A DNA stretch of 64,000 bases. Source: Camellia lanceoleosa. Its lineage: Eukaryota; Streptophyta; Magnoliopsida; Ericales; Theaceae. The notes beneath the pieces were generated by a model. The model had not been told where the DNA came from and ran no database searches. It saw only the letters and a program-made list of their open reading frames with translations. Below are positions 20,933-33,800 of the stretch, piece by piece. Both the position numbers and the translations under genes were made by a program. Position 1 is the stretch's first letter, and every line of letters starts with the position of its first letter. The stretch spans positions 81,063,551 to 81,127,550 of the forward strand of contig CM045761.1 in the NCBI GenBank assembly GCA_025200525.1, read 5' to 3'.

Positions 20933-23878
20933 GGAAATGATGATCTTGCATTGGTGCAAACAAGATGGGCCTTTGTCAACAAGGACGAGAACTTGCTTAC
21001 AAGATTACAAAATATAAACTTATCATTCCACTTTGAGGTTGAACAACAAGTCAATGGAGTGTTCATAAACTTCTTTGGTTTCAATGGAACTGCTGGTGTA
21101 TGGAGAATCAAGGCCCTCGAGAATCTGGTGGCTGGTTGGAGCGAACTACTGTTGAGGACATGGGCGTTGCTGTTACGTGCTCACCTTTGTGGATGGAAAT
21201 TTATATATCTGAATGATGTTAAGGTTTGCTATTTATCGACATTTGAAAATTTCTTCGTACTCTAAGATTGGATGGTATTCTGGTGTTCACCTTTGTCTAT
21301 TTTGCAGTGCCTTTGTGAATTGCCAGAGTCCTATCTGCATACAGAAGCAGCAATATCGCTGGCATTCAGGTCAATGCAATTGTTCCGCTTATGTTTCATG
21401 GACATAATCCGTTCAAAGGTTTGGAAAGTTTATCTGATAATAATGTTTATTGCAATTTTGCTTATCAAAAAAGTAGTGTAGAAAACTAATTATTAGTTGA
21501 ATTTGGAACTTATTCAGTAATGAATTTAATAAGGATAAGATTCTGTGGTGAACTCATAAATAAGCTCCATTTTTTTCTATGATAATAAAGAAATGCGTAT
21601 GATAAATATTTTCCCAATAATGAGACTATACTAGGAAGTATAGGCAAATATGTATATCATTTAACCCTGAAATGCTTATATTCCCATGAGTGTTCACGGA
21701 TTGGATTGGTCTATTTTTAGTAACTTAAGAACAGAACCAGTCCTAACTTTCAAGAAATATTGGAACCGTGACTGAACCGTTAAACGTATGTAATTGAACC
21801 ATAGAGACTAGTTCAGTTTGGTTCGGTTCAGTTCGGTTCGGTTTTACATTTATGGAAAAATTATATAATAAAATATATGATATATATTTTATAATAGTAA
21901 AACATACAACTATTAATTTAGTTGAGTTGGTTAGAATTTGTCAATTTTACAATCAAGACTAAGCGGTTCTCTGAGATATGAAATTTATATAATAAGAAAT
22001 ATGATATATATTTTATAATAGTAATCATACTAACAACAATTAATTTAGTTAAGTTGGTTAGAGTTTGTCGATTTTACAATCAAGACTAGTGTTCAAATCT
22101 CACTAGTAACTTCCATATTCTTATTTTTAGATACAAAATTATTAAAAAATAATACTCCCTCTGTTCCAAAATATTAGTCCCTTATTCCATTTTTCATTAT
22201 CCCAAAATATTAGTCCCTCTTCAAAAATCAAGTACAAAAATAATATAAATTTCCTATTTTGCCCTTCTTTTAAATTCATAAACAATATAAAAAGTACAAT
22301 TATGACATTGATATTCTTCAAAAAATGTAATATCAAAGGGTAATTTTGAAAAATTAACTTTTTTTAAAGTACAATAATTGTACTACCAAAAAAGTTAGAT
22401 TCTAAAAAGGGACCATTATTTAGGGACCATTATTTTGGGACGGAGGAGTAAATAAATATATAATGGTTTTTGGTTCGGTTCTAACCGTAACAAAAGCCTT
22501 AAACAGAAATGGACGCTTTGAACTGATCTTGGGATCTTTCATTCCTAGGGCTTAAAGACTAAACCGCACCTTTTGTCTTCTTCTTTCTGGCAATGGTAGC
22601 TAAGCTAGTTCAATAGAAGCTGGATTTCTACATAGCTCAGATCATTTTTGAAATCAGAGCCAAAACTAAGTCTAATAAAAACTGGGCCAAACGATTGGTT
22701 TGTACTGGATTAGTTCAATTTATGAGTTCCACTGGTTTTTTGAACACCCCTATCCATGGGAGGTGTCTTTCCTGTGATGCTTTCCATGCAATGCTTATAT
22801 TCACCTGGCTTTCACTCAACCCTTCAACCTAGTTGCAGATTTTAAAGACTTGAACCAGAAATCCATTGAAGAAACAACTGAATACCTGTGGCAACAAAGC
22901 CGATAGTGAGATTAATTCAAAAGAGTGGTAGAAGTAACACATTACAATTTTGACAGGCACACAGATTTCCTAGGATTCTATGTTACATGAATTTTTGAAT
23001 GCCTAATTAGCAAATGTGCAAGTTTGTTCAAATATAGTGTAACTGAAGTTGTCTCAAGCATGAAATGTTGACTGAATCTCCTCAACTCCATATAAGTGAG
23101 GGAAGTGATTGTGCAAGCACACAATCAAGAATAATATCAAGAATTCCTAAAAATAAGCAACTAACAATTTATAGCCTTGTAGACATCATGTAATTTTGTT
23201 TCAACTGTTTGTTTATATATATATATATTTAATATAATCTTTATGTGACATTTCAGGTGAGTGTGGTCAAGAAAGCCAATATGATATTTCTTTTCTTCCT
23301 CCTTCGGAAGCTTATCCTGCCTTTCTATTCATTCACTCTCTTCTGCATTATTCTTCCTCTGAGCATGTTCCTGCCAGAAGCTCAGTTACCTGCTTGGGTA
23401 GTTTGTTATGTCCCGGAATCATGTCCGTCTTGAATATCCTTCCAGCACCACGGTCATTCCCATTCATTGTGCCCTTCCTTCTATTTGAGAACACGATGTC
23501 TGTGACCAAATTTAATGCCATGATATCAGGACTCTTTAAATTTGGAAGTTCTTATGGTGGATAGTTACCAGAAGTTGGGCAGATCATCGAAGCAGACCTA
23601 ATTGCCGTTATGGAAAATGAGTCTGAACCTCTAGTGCAACGTAACAGATCCTCCTCAGAATCAGGTCTTGCGAGCTTAATAAATTAGAGATGACTAAGAA
23701 ATCTGGGAAGGGTAGAAGAAATCTTTTGTACAGGAAGGAACTTGCTCTCGCGTTTATTTTATTGAGTGCCTCAGTGAGAAGCTTGTTGTCTCTTGAAGTT
23801 CACTTCTACTTCCTATTGTTTCAAGGGATCACTTTCTTAGTTGTTGGTCTTGATTTGATTGGAGAACAGGTGAGTTAA
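20933..23878 (+). CDS. Cellulose synthase-like C (CSLC) glycosyltransferase, partial, with one-base frame breaks
   Basis: Golgi GT2 enzyme of the CSLC family, which makes the beta-1,4-glucan backbone of xyloglucan. Three exons are visible: 20933-21223, 21308-21418 and 23257-23878, all with GT-AG borders. Exon A encodes [20 protein letters not shown] and [20 protein letters not shown], then in a shifted frame the [10 protein letters not shown] acceptor-site motif. Exon B encodes CELPESY and, shifted, the QQYRWHSG (QxxRW) catalytic motif and [15 protein letters not shown]. Exon C gives the transmembrane segments ([20 protein letters not shown]), [20 protein letters not shown], and the C-terminus [10 protein letters not shown] with stop at 23876. 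Breaks are almost all single-base losses (for example near 21120, 21335, 21380, 23412, 23658) plus a gain near 21172. The N-terminal half is missing towards the assembly gap. Intron 2 of the visible part holds MITEs. Either a real gene with consensus errors or a young pseudogene; family call is firm. Confidence 0.85.
21690..22745. mobile_element. Probable MITE rich in GGTTCGG, hosting a Stowaway
   Basis: The outer ends carry GTGTTCA (21693) and TGAACAC (22741) in inverse orientation, and 21812-21842 is a run of GGTTCGGTTCAGTTC-type repeats. Both features fit non-autonomous DNA transposons common in plant introns. Exact ends and target-site duplication are not clear. Located in a CSLC intron. 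Confidence 0.4.
22155..22448. mobile_element. Stowaway-type MITE (Tc1/mariner)
   Basis: 294 bp. Left end CTCCCTCTGTTCCAAAATA and right end, reverse complemented, CTCCTCCGTCCCAAAATA. TA target duplications at 22153-22154 and 22449-22450. This terminal sequence is the classic Stowaway signature. Confidence 0.92.
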
Positions 23879-24567
23879 TTTTCCTGTTATGTCTCGTAGT
23901 GTTGAAGAAATATATATTTTTCCATGGATTTAAGCCTGGGATGAGAAGCTACATTGACCACAGCCTTCAAGACTAGCTCTAGAAGCTCAATAATCAGTTA
24001 TAGCTGACCATATATATCATGTTGGTTCTCTGCTCCCAGATAAAGCAATTCATTGTCTTCACGGTCATATTTGTAGCTTATTTATGTACTTGGGGGAAAG
24101 AATTGCCATATGAATCTTTCCGGCAAAGTCATATAAACTCAAATTGATGTAAAGTTTGTCTCAGCCATGGAGGAAAGAGTTCCAGAAAATAGCAGGGATT
24201 CTTCTGTAGGGGCTGTTTGTTTGTAGTGCCGCTCTGTATACTTTTTGCATTGTTAGATTTTCAAATTGTTCATTCTTTATTTTTGTTGTCACGACAGACA
24301 GGCATGTACGATCACATATGTTTTGATTGAATTAGTGTTGGTAATTAATTGATGTTCACTACCTTTGGAGTTCGGTTCGAGTAACTCAGCTGTACTGTAG
24401 TGTTGAATGGAGAATGTGCATTTGCTGAGACGAGCCCTGAGAAGAGCCCTGCTTGTATTTCCGTCAGCTTCACTCAATTGGATCTTCGGTGTATATTTTG
24501 CGAAATTCGAGGCCATACCACTCAAATCCGCTCTAACTGCTAGGGTAGTGAGGAAATTAGTTCCGTT
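23879..24567. other. CSLC downstream region
   Basis: No coding seen. Probably 3' UTR and spacer of the CSLC gene. A 78-codon minus frame at 24289-24525 lacks any motif. Confidence 0.4.
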
Positions 24568-25727
24568 TGGTTAGGGTTTCAAATTATAGTTTCACCTATT
24601 GATTTGAGTGTATTGTTTGTTTTGAGCTTTCAAATCATAATTTTACACTTATTTCTTAAAACTCAATTTAAAACATAATCATTACTTTTCAAAACTCATA
24701 ATCAAACACATAATTCAAAATTCTTTTTTAAAATTCAATTTAAATCAATATTTTAAATATTTAAATATTTTAAAAATATTTTAATTTTGTTAAGATTTTA
24801 AATATTTTAATATTTAAATATGTTATGATTTTTAATTTTTTGAATATTTTTAAATATTTTAATTTCAAAAATATTACAATTTTAATTTTTAAATTTTAAA
24901 ATATTTTATAAAAATAAATTTAAACTCTATTTTATAAAAATATTTTTAAATATTTTAATTTTTTTTTGTTATGTAGTTGATTCTGATTTGAGTGTAGAGT
25001 TGTGAAAGTAGTATGGAGTTTTAAGTTATGTGTTTAGTTATGAGTTTTAAAAAATAATTTCTTAATTGAGTTTTTGTTTTATGTGTTTGAATTCTGATTT
25101 GAGTGTAGAGTTGTTTTTAAATTTAAAATATTAACATTTTAAATTATTTAAAATTTTTGAATATTTAAATTATTTAAATTTTTATGATTTAAATTTTTTG
25201 AATATTTAAATTATTTAAATTTTTATGATTTAATTTTTTTAGATTATTTAAATTATTTAAATATTTATGATTTAAATTTTTTGAATATTTATTTTGAAAA
25301 AAAAATTATTTCCTTTGTAGTATTTTCAATTAAAAAATTGATTAATGTTATTTTTTGATAATAATAAATTTTCAATTAAAATTATTTCCTTTTTTTAATT
25401 GAATTTTAAAAAGAGTTTGGTTATGAGTATTGATCAGAATTTTCAATAGTGTGAAAGTAATATGTTTTGTTATGAGTTATAACAATTTGAATTAAGTTTT
25501 GAAAATTTTTTCCAAAATTCATAACCAAACAAATTTTCTTACCTCACATGTCAAATCAAACTTTTAATACTCAATTTCACACTCAATTCAAAACTCAATT
25601 CAACACTTTCTTCAAAAACCATAATCAAACAAATTTTCTAAACTCAAATCATAATTCCACAACTTACAAACTCAAAATATAACTCATACTCTCAAATCAT
25701 ATTTATAAAACTCTACCAAACGCAACC
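24568..25727. mobile_element. Large AT-rich foldback/MITE-like element
   Basis: About 1.16 kb. The left end reads CCGTTTGGTTAGGGTTTCAA and the right end, reverse complemented, GCGTTTGGTAGAGTTTTATA; both are followed by phrases such as AAATCATAATTTTAC or CTCAATTCAAAACTC in inverse sense. The interior is built from short AAATATTT(A/T)AA words. No coding frame. Confidence 0.5.
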
Positions 25728-27844
25728 TTTATTTTCACATTTATTTTATGCACACTTAATGAAATATTATTTTAATAATAATTATTCTAAAATAAGATGA
25801 TCATAATGAATATAGACACACCTTTAATATTATTCAAATTTTATTTGTACACTTTACTATTTATTTATTTTTAAATCTCGGGCACATTTTCTAGAAAAAA
25901 CAAAAAGAGACCTAAACCCTAATTTATTTATTGTTTCTCACTTCTGTTGTTTCTAGATGGCCCTAACAATATCTACAATGGGTTTGCTTTAACCAGTTGA
26001 AGTAACAAAAGAAAGACTTCTGATTTCATTTCCATAGAGTCTAGATATGTTCTCAAGTTTTGAGATTTTAGATCACCATTCAAAATATTATTGATCATTT
26101 ATATTGATTTAAAGAAAACAGTGTCGAGAAACATTTTGATCATCATCATTCAAGGAAAGTGCACCTGAAATTTTTGGAAAAACAATCAGTAAAATTGTTA
26201 CCAGCTTGACACCACAAGGCAAGTAAAGGATTGGCATATTGCAATTATACAAAATTCGAAACTCAACTTTTGAATTAAACAATAAAATTCAGAAATCAAG
26301 TTCCGAAAATATGTTAATATTTCAGAAGTTAATAACCGAATTATTGCTTTTTTATTCGGTAAATCAGTGCTGAATGTACAAAATTAGAAATATTCGAAGA
26401 AAAAAACGAGTCTTTAATGGAGTGCAAATACAGAATAGATTGTAAATAGATAACACAAAAGATTTAAAAATGAATGAAACATACTCACCTTCAATAATGC
26501 AATGGAGGATTTTCAATGAAGTTTTCAAAATGTATGGTCAATAACTAAATTAATAAGTATTTGCACTGAAATAAATAAGTGTAAAAATAAAATTTCTCTT
26601 GATAGTGTCATAAATTAATTTACCACATAAATTAGAATTTTTTTTATTTGCTCCAGTGAGAGAGAGAGATGGTAAAGTAAATCCCACATCTACATAACAA
26701 ATACTTTAACCCCCACTTTATACCATTTCAACAACATTTCATTTTCTAAATTAACAAATATTTAACACAAAATTAAATCTTACTTTTATTACTTTTATCA
26801 TATCATAGCTTAACACAATTTAACTATTCCATTAGAAATGCACCATTGGTAATAAAATTAAAAATTAAAAATTAAAAATATTCAACAGCTTCTAACTAGG
26901 TGCGAACGGTAAGCATCAATTCGAATCATAAACTGAAAGCAAGCGCATTCCTATAAGAATGTTAAATCTAATGCTGAAACAAGCATTAATAACTTAACAA
27001 AATACATTCACGCAAAAAACTTTACAAAAGCCTCCTTGCTTCTCAAAACAAAACAAATTCCTCCATAGAAACTCAAAAGATCCACCCCTTGAAAATCTCG
27101 AGAAAAAAACAGAAAAAGTCATAACTTCCCATTTGCCTGTGACACAGTAGTTCTTTATTGATCTGTATTTCTTTTGCTCAAAACATTTTAACTTGGAACC
27201 GAAAATAAAAAGTTACAGCTTAAATGTACAACCTTAATACATTACACTATAAGAACACCATATTGGCCCGTCATTGCATCTGTAAACCGTGGAGCAATTC
27301 TCATCCCATAGCAACACAAAACACTGAAAACAAACCAAATACCCGTGAGCCAACAATAGCATTTTTAGAAGCATATTAGTGGATTAAAGGGTCCTAGAAC
27401 AACTGCCACAGAGGCGGAGAGGCATCAATGTCAAGAAAATACAAGGTCCTGATGCTTATTTTCTGGCTCCAAGACTTACAACACTGTTACCAAGCTATCA
27501 TCAGGTTTACAGGCATCACATTACACCACTGATTTCTAAATTTAACAGCCGAGTAAGGAAAACTAGAGGTCACTCTCAGAAGTATAGGTTGTAGTCCATT
27601 CCAAGGATAAAATGAGCAAATACTGAACACAATCCGTATAGAGTGAAACCCAACAACTAAAAGGTTTAAAATGTATTTGAGCAATTCTCATTTATCATAG
27701 TTTAGCACTACAATTTTTCCATCAACAAATCCCCATCAGAGAAATCCATTACAACCTCTTATCTCTGCCAAAGACCAACTAGTTCTACAAATAAATGAAA
27801 AACAGTAGAGTAGAAACCATAAAACCAGGGGTTTACTCATATCA
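25728..27844. other. Intergenic and FKBP 3' flank
   Basis: AT-rich, no gene recognised. The part from about 27140 to 27844 is less AT-rich and probably holds the 3' UTR of the FKBP gene on the minus strand; its polyadenylation site could not be fixed. Confidence 0.45.
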
Positions 27845-30800
27845 TTATGCTTTGCTATCTATGCTCACGGACTCTGATTCCTTAGTAGCTCCTTTCTGCA
27901 AGTGAAAATACATAATCAGAACAAACATTTAACATGAAACCATTTTTATTTTATTTTTTATTTTTGACAAGTAAAATCATTTTAATGTTTATTCATCCAT
28001 ATTTACAGTAAGTGATACTGAACCTGCGCTTACATTAGGCTCAACTGACTCCAACTTGTTCAATTTAGCAAACATGTTGCCATAAAACTTGGCTTCCTTT
28101 TTATTGTATTCCTTCAACTTCTCCTTCAATGCTTTATATTCCAATTTCACGTCCCTGGTCACAAAGGGAAACCAACAAATTCAATAAAAATAGTACCCAG
28201 CCATTGTAACAGCAAACCACAGAATTTCACATTAAATGAATAGCATAAGGCACACACCTATTGTTAGGGTCAATTTCAAGAGCTTTCTTGATATCAAGCT
28301 CGGCCAAATCCAAATCCGCCAAGTTGATGTAGGCCTGAGCCCTCCTGTAGAGTGCTTTCACATTCTTACTCTCAAGTTCTAACACCTGCATACAATATTC
28401 AAGTTCAATTCAGCATAGCCATGGCAGAATTACTCCAATACTGGGAAAGGGAATAGTAAAAGATAATGGTAATGAGAATGGAATAAAATTCTAATTATCA
28501 ATATTTAATGTTTCTGTGTCCCTCAGAACATTTTTTTTTTTTTATTGATAAATAATCAAACTTTATTACAAAAGCATCAAGGCGATGCAAAGAATACAAA
28601 AAAAAACCAGCCTACATGGGACCCAACAACCTAACTACTCCAAGTCTCCACAAAATCTACAAAAGTTAAAACATTAGGATCAACTGAACCTATAACCCAA
28701 CTATGCAAAATCAACAAAGCCTACTCTCTAACCAAAGCACTGAATGGCACATGTCCTAGAAAACATGCCTATTACGCTCCAACCAAACCAACCAAAGCAA
28801 GCAATGAGATGCAAGAGGCCAAGCCTTCCAGCGCCTGTTCCTACTCTAGCCCCACCCCAACTTTGCACCACACCCAACACAGAAACCGATTGCACCCAAA
28901 CCAAACCAAACCAAACCAAACAAAGCACCACCAAACTCCATAAATGAGATGCAATAAAACAATGAATAAGCAAATGATCCACCATCCCGAATCCCCAGAA
29001 CACATGCAACACCACTTAGCCAACACATGCGTTGCCGGATTAAGTTGGTCAATAGTCAAAATCTGACCCAAGGCAGCTGCCCAAGCGAAAAAAGCTACCT
29101 TAGGCGATGAACCCGTCACCCAAATACTCTTCCAAGGAAAGACAACACACCATCACCACCCACAAGCACACCATAATGCGAAGACACCGAAAACCCATTC
29201 CGATATCGGACAATCCCACACCAATGAATCCATCCCATCCCCCCTAACTTCACCCCATATAAAAACCTAGAAGATCCACCAACTGATCCAATTCCCAATC
29301 CTAACATCACATCATAAATGAACATTCCAGACAAATGATTGGCCTTGCCGATTCACGAAGCAACCACCTACTACCATCAACAGCAATGGCATATATCAAT
29401 GAAACATCCTCTTAAAAACCACTCACCACACCACCTGTCCTGCCAAAAGCAAACCCTGTCCCCCACCCCCACTTTAAGCCAAACCCTATCCCAAAACTCC
29501 TTTCGACACAACTAAATGCCCTTCCACAAACCTCAACTATGAGATTGGCCCACTCTATCGAACACCAACCCCTTCCCTCTCCAACCCATACTTGGAGACC
29601 AACACCTTCCTCCACAACAGCTCCCTTTCCTCCACAAAGCATACAACCACTTTCCTAGTAGAGGCCGATTAAACACAACCAATTGTCTCACACCCAAACC
29701 TCCCCCACCCCACCCCCCCCCACAAGAAACCCCTCAGAACATATTAAACTAATTGTACCTTCGTACACAGCTTCTCTGCTTGCTTGTATTCCTTTAACTT
29801 CAGCTGACAAGCTGCATTGTTAAGATTGCAAGTAACCTTTAATACTTTGGCTTGCTTCTTCTCCTCTTCACTATAGGAAGAATCATACTCAATGTGCTTA
29901 GCAGCCTGCACACAAAGGGGAAGTTCAGCGTGGAACTGCATAATACAGAAGGTTTTAAATATCAGCCATTACATATAGGGATTTTGGACTTTCAATACCA
30001 TTATTCATAAGTCATCAATATATCAACCATTATTGTCTAATATATGACCGTATTACCGATACTAATACATATCACGATACCCATATTTAAAATCATACTG
30101 ACCGATGACAACAATTTTCAGTTAGTTCAAATCTCCCTGTTCCTCTCTATTCACCTTCTCATATCTCTTCAAGGCTCTAGCATATTTACCCGCCTTGAAC
30201 AGTGTATTTCCTTCTTCCTTCTTCTGCCAGCAGCTTCAATTTTCTCCTGGGTGTTCATATCCCAAGATTCCTTCTCCTGAAGGCCAAAAATAGTATTAAA
30301 CACAAACATAATCCCCAAACACATAATGTATTATAAAACACAAACCTGAAGGCAAACCCAATCAACTAACCTTGTCAAAGGAGACAAGCTCAACTTCATA
30401 GAAAACATATGAGTTTGGAGGAACCACAGCCAGTTCCTGATGTGACTCAGATGATCCAAAGGCATATTCTGGTGCAACAGTCAGCAATGCTATCTCTCCC
30501 TTCTTCATTGTCATCACTGCTATGTCAAGCCCCTCAACGACTTGCTCTATTCAAGAAGTTAAAAACCTTCAATGTCAAAGAAACAAAAACAAAAAAGAAC
30601 CACCAGATTAAAAATCAAGGCTCAGATAAGTAATAGTACCTTCATCTGTCTTGAACTCAAACAACTCTTCATCATTGTCATGACCCTTCTTAAGGAAGAT
30701 GGTACCATCTTGCAACTTACCAATCAATTTCACTGGCAAATGCACAAAGAAAAATATTGCCAACCACTACAGTTAACCACATATCACAATACCAACATTG

Positions 30801-33800
30801 TCAAGCCCAAAAAATATATATATAATAATAATAAAAAGGATGAGAATAACATTTCACAGTCGCTCCGTCATTCGGGCGATCATATCCCTCCCCTTCCTTC
30901 AGGATCTTCTTAATGACCTTATCATCTTTTACTTCAGTCACAGGCTTCGATGACAGTAACTCAAGAGTTATCTGCAACATTGCATTTGGGGGGACACCAC
31001 CTTCATCACCTGATGCTGGCTTGCCCTTCTCCCCAAACCCATCTGCAACCAAATAGAAAGAAGAGCTATAAGAACAAACAAAATGCATGACTAAAAATTG
31101 CTTCAATAGTAAACAACCCAGCAATGAGGAAATTATCAGAAGGGAAGAACATACATTGTGGCTTCACTGTTAGCAGAACCTTCTCTCCTTTCTTCATTGT
31201 CTTTACAGCTTTAGCAAGAGCAGGGCAGAAATATCCTGTTTACAAACAATTATATATGATAAATTCAAATATACTATGTCAAAGCCTAATTACACAACAA
31301 CAAAAAAATATTAACAAATTCTCGTGAACTCTACCCTCTTTCACGGTGAACTCTACTCCATCTGACTTCACAATCGAGGTTCCATCCTCAAGCCGAGCTT
31401 CATACTTCACTGCAATAAAATGCAAAGGCACATAGTTGATTATTCAGTTCAAGTTATCATATGACACTTACAACAGAACCTGAAATAAATAACAGCATTA
31501 TAGTAAATACCTAAAACTTCATCAGGATCCTTAGGATTCTCCCACTTCTCTCCCTTAGCAAGTATCTTCTTGAATATTCCACCATCCTTGCAGATGTCTT
31601 TGATGCTGACCCAGGATAGCAACTCTACATCAAATTTGAGAGTTGCATTTGGGGGAATGGTTGGGGGAGAACCAGATTCACCATAGGCAAGCTCTGGTGG
31701 AATAGTGAAAATGGCATTTTCTCCTTCTTCATTGTTTTAATACCTCGTCCCATCCCTTAATTACTTGCCCTGTCATGCCAAGACAAAAATACATTCCATT
31801 CTCATACCCAGAGCAATATTTACACAATCAAACCCTTCACGCTAGTCATGAAAGCACATCATACTTAAACCCTTTCAGAGTCCTTGTCATCTTAAAGGCT
31901 GACAGTAGAAATATGAAATGAAACAAAATACAAAGATAAACAAAAAGCCCAAACAAGAAAATATATAATATATATATATAACCAACAGGCTAAGGTATCA
32001 TATATTAGTCCTGATTCTGAAGTAGTTATCACGGACTAGAGTGGGAAGGCATACACAAATCCTCCACAATGTACATGTACCCTGCACTTGCAACCAGAGT
32101 GCAGTTTAAAGGTCTCTCCAACGCAGTCACTAAAGGGATTACAGTTTCTGTGGGCCCAACATGATTATTCTGTTCTTATACCTTCACGATTAATCTCTCC
32201 TCCCTCCCCCTCTTCTCCTTTGACTAAACCGAGGATTATAGAAAATTCCTCTTGATTTCTCCCATCAAACAGAATGCTAGTGTTCTATTTTCCCATCACA
32301 ACTTATAGAACTCTGCAGTGAATATTTTTATTAGTATTGAAGCTAGACAAACTGCCCACTTCACAGAGAACTTTTTATAAAAAGCCCTAGATGCTCATGG
32401 CCACATGAACGTATGACAGAATTGGGTGCTCATGGTCACATATTACAACCTGTGTATGTCATTCATGTATTAGTAATAAGTTTTCCTTAACTATTCCATT
32501 TCCTAATAAATGCTGTTTGTTAAAAGACATGAAACATTAGTGAAAACTCCAAACTCTAAGATACCACCAAAACATACCTAAACATACAGGAACTAACCCA
32601 AACACTACAAAAAAAATTCTGAAATAGAGAATTATTTCATCATCATCTATTAAAAATATCTTAAGATTTCATTGCTTTTCCTTTTGTATGTTACATGGAC
32701 TCTTCTATTTCTCCCACAGTATCCATGTCCACCAGCTATGACATGGGTAAGGGTGTGGGATATGTGTCCGACACTCGTACCCAATTTAGATGCTCAGATC
32801 CTTTAATTTGTGACAATACATGAAGAAGATGAAACACACATTTGTTAATAAAGTAATATTTTTAGCCTCACACATGAATTAGATATTAAAATTTCATATT
32901 TTTCCTTAAATCTTATTTAATTTCTAGTATATTTTTACATAATTTACAACATCTCATCCAAGAATATTATATAATATGCAATATATATGTGCATATGACG
33001 TGTCCTACTCATATCAATTTTGGATATGTATCCCAAGATCTAAGCTTTAAATTTATGAAGGTCGACACTTGAATACACACCACTTTCGATATTATTACCC
33101 AAGTCCATGTAACATATGACTAATGGTCCAAAACATTTGCAAATCCACTTGTACATGCTGTACCTATAGTGCGAGGTGGCTCCATAATTGGAAAGGTCAA
33201 GTATTATGTTAAAAAATAAAATAATATAAAATAAATAAATCTTAAATTAGTTAGAACTTTTGAAAGAAAAAACAGGTCAAGGAGATGAAGTAGTGAAACC
33301 AAATGGAAAATATACAAGTTACTTATTCACTATATTATTGTTATTGTATATACCCATTTTATAAATACCACCAAAATTGGTTGGCACAATGAAGATGATG
33401 TATTTACTACAAAAGTATTTCACTGCCTGTAACCTTTTTTTTCCTTCCTTGACTGTTCCATTCTTTTCAAATTTTCAAATTTATCTTTGTGTCCCACTAC
33501 AGCTTTCCTATTTTTTATCTATATCCTCCTCCTACAACTTCCCATAGAACGTGACAATTTTGAACAATTTAAAATTGAGAATAGCTCACAGCTTCAAATT
33601 TTATTCATAACAAATAAAAGGTCCAGCCTTTATATAGTATTATAGATTATTACAAGTTCATTCTTCATTTTTTCATCTCAATTACTACTGGAGCAGAGTT
33701 ATTAAAGGCAATAGGCGCAATGAAGCGCCAAAGTTTCCCTGGGCCAAGGCGCAAGGAGCAAGACGAGGCACAAGCTTTATCGAAGCAATGCTCATGTTGA

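Noticed and set aside
20824..21111. Minus-strand frame opposite the CSLC exon
   Set aside because: Shadow of the plus-strand exon and the CT repeat (RERERE run).
28728..29119. Tryptophan-rich minus-strand frames ([12 protein letters not shown])
   Set aside because: Frameshifted remains of the LINE zinc-binding region plus an AAACC-type simple repeat.
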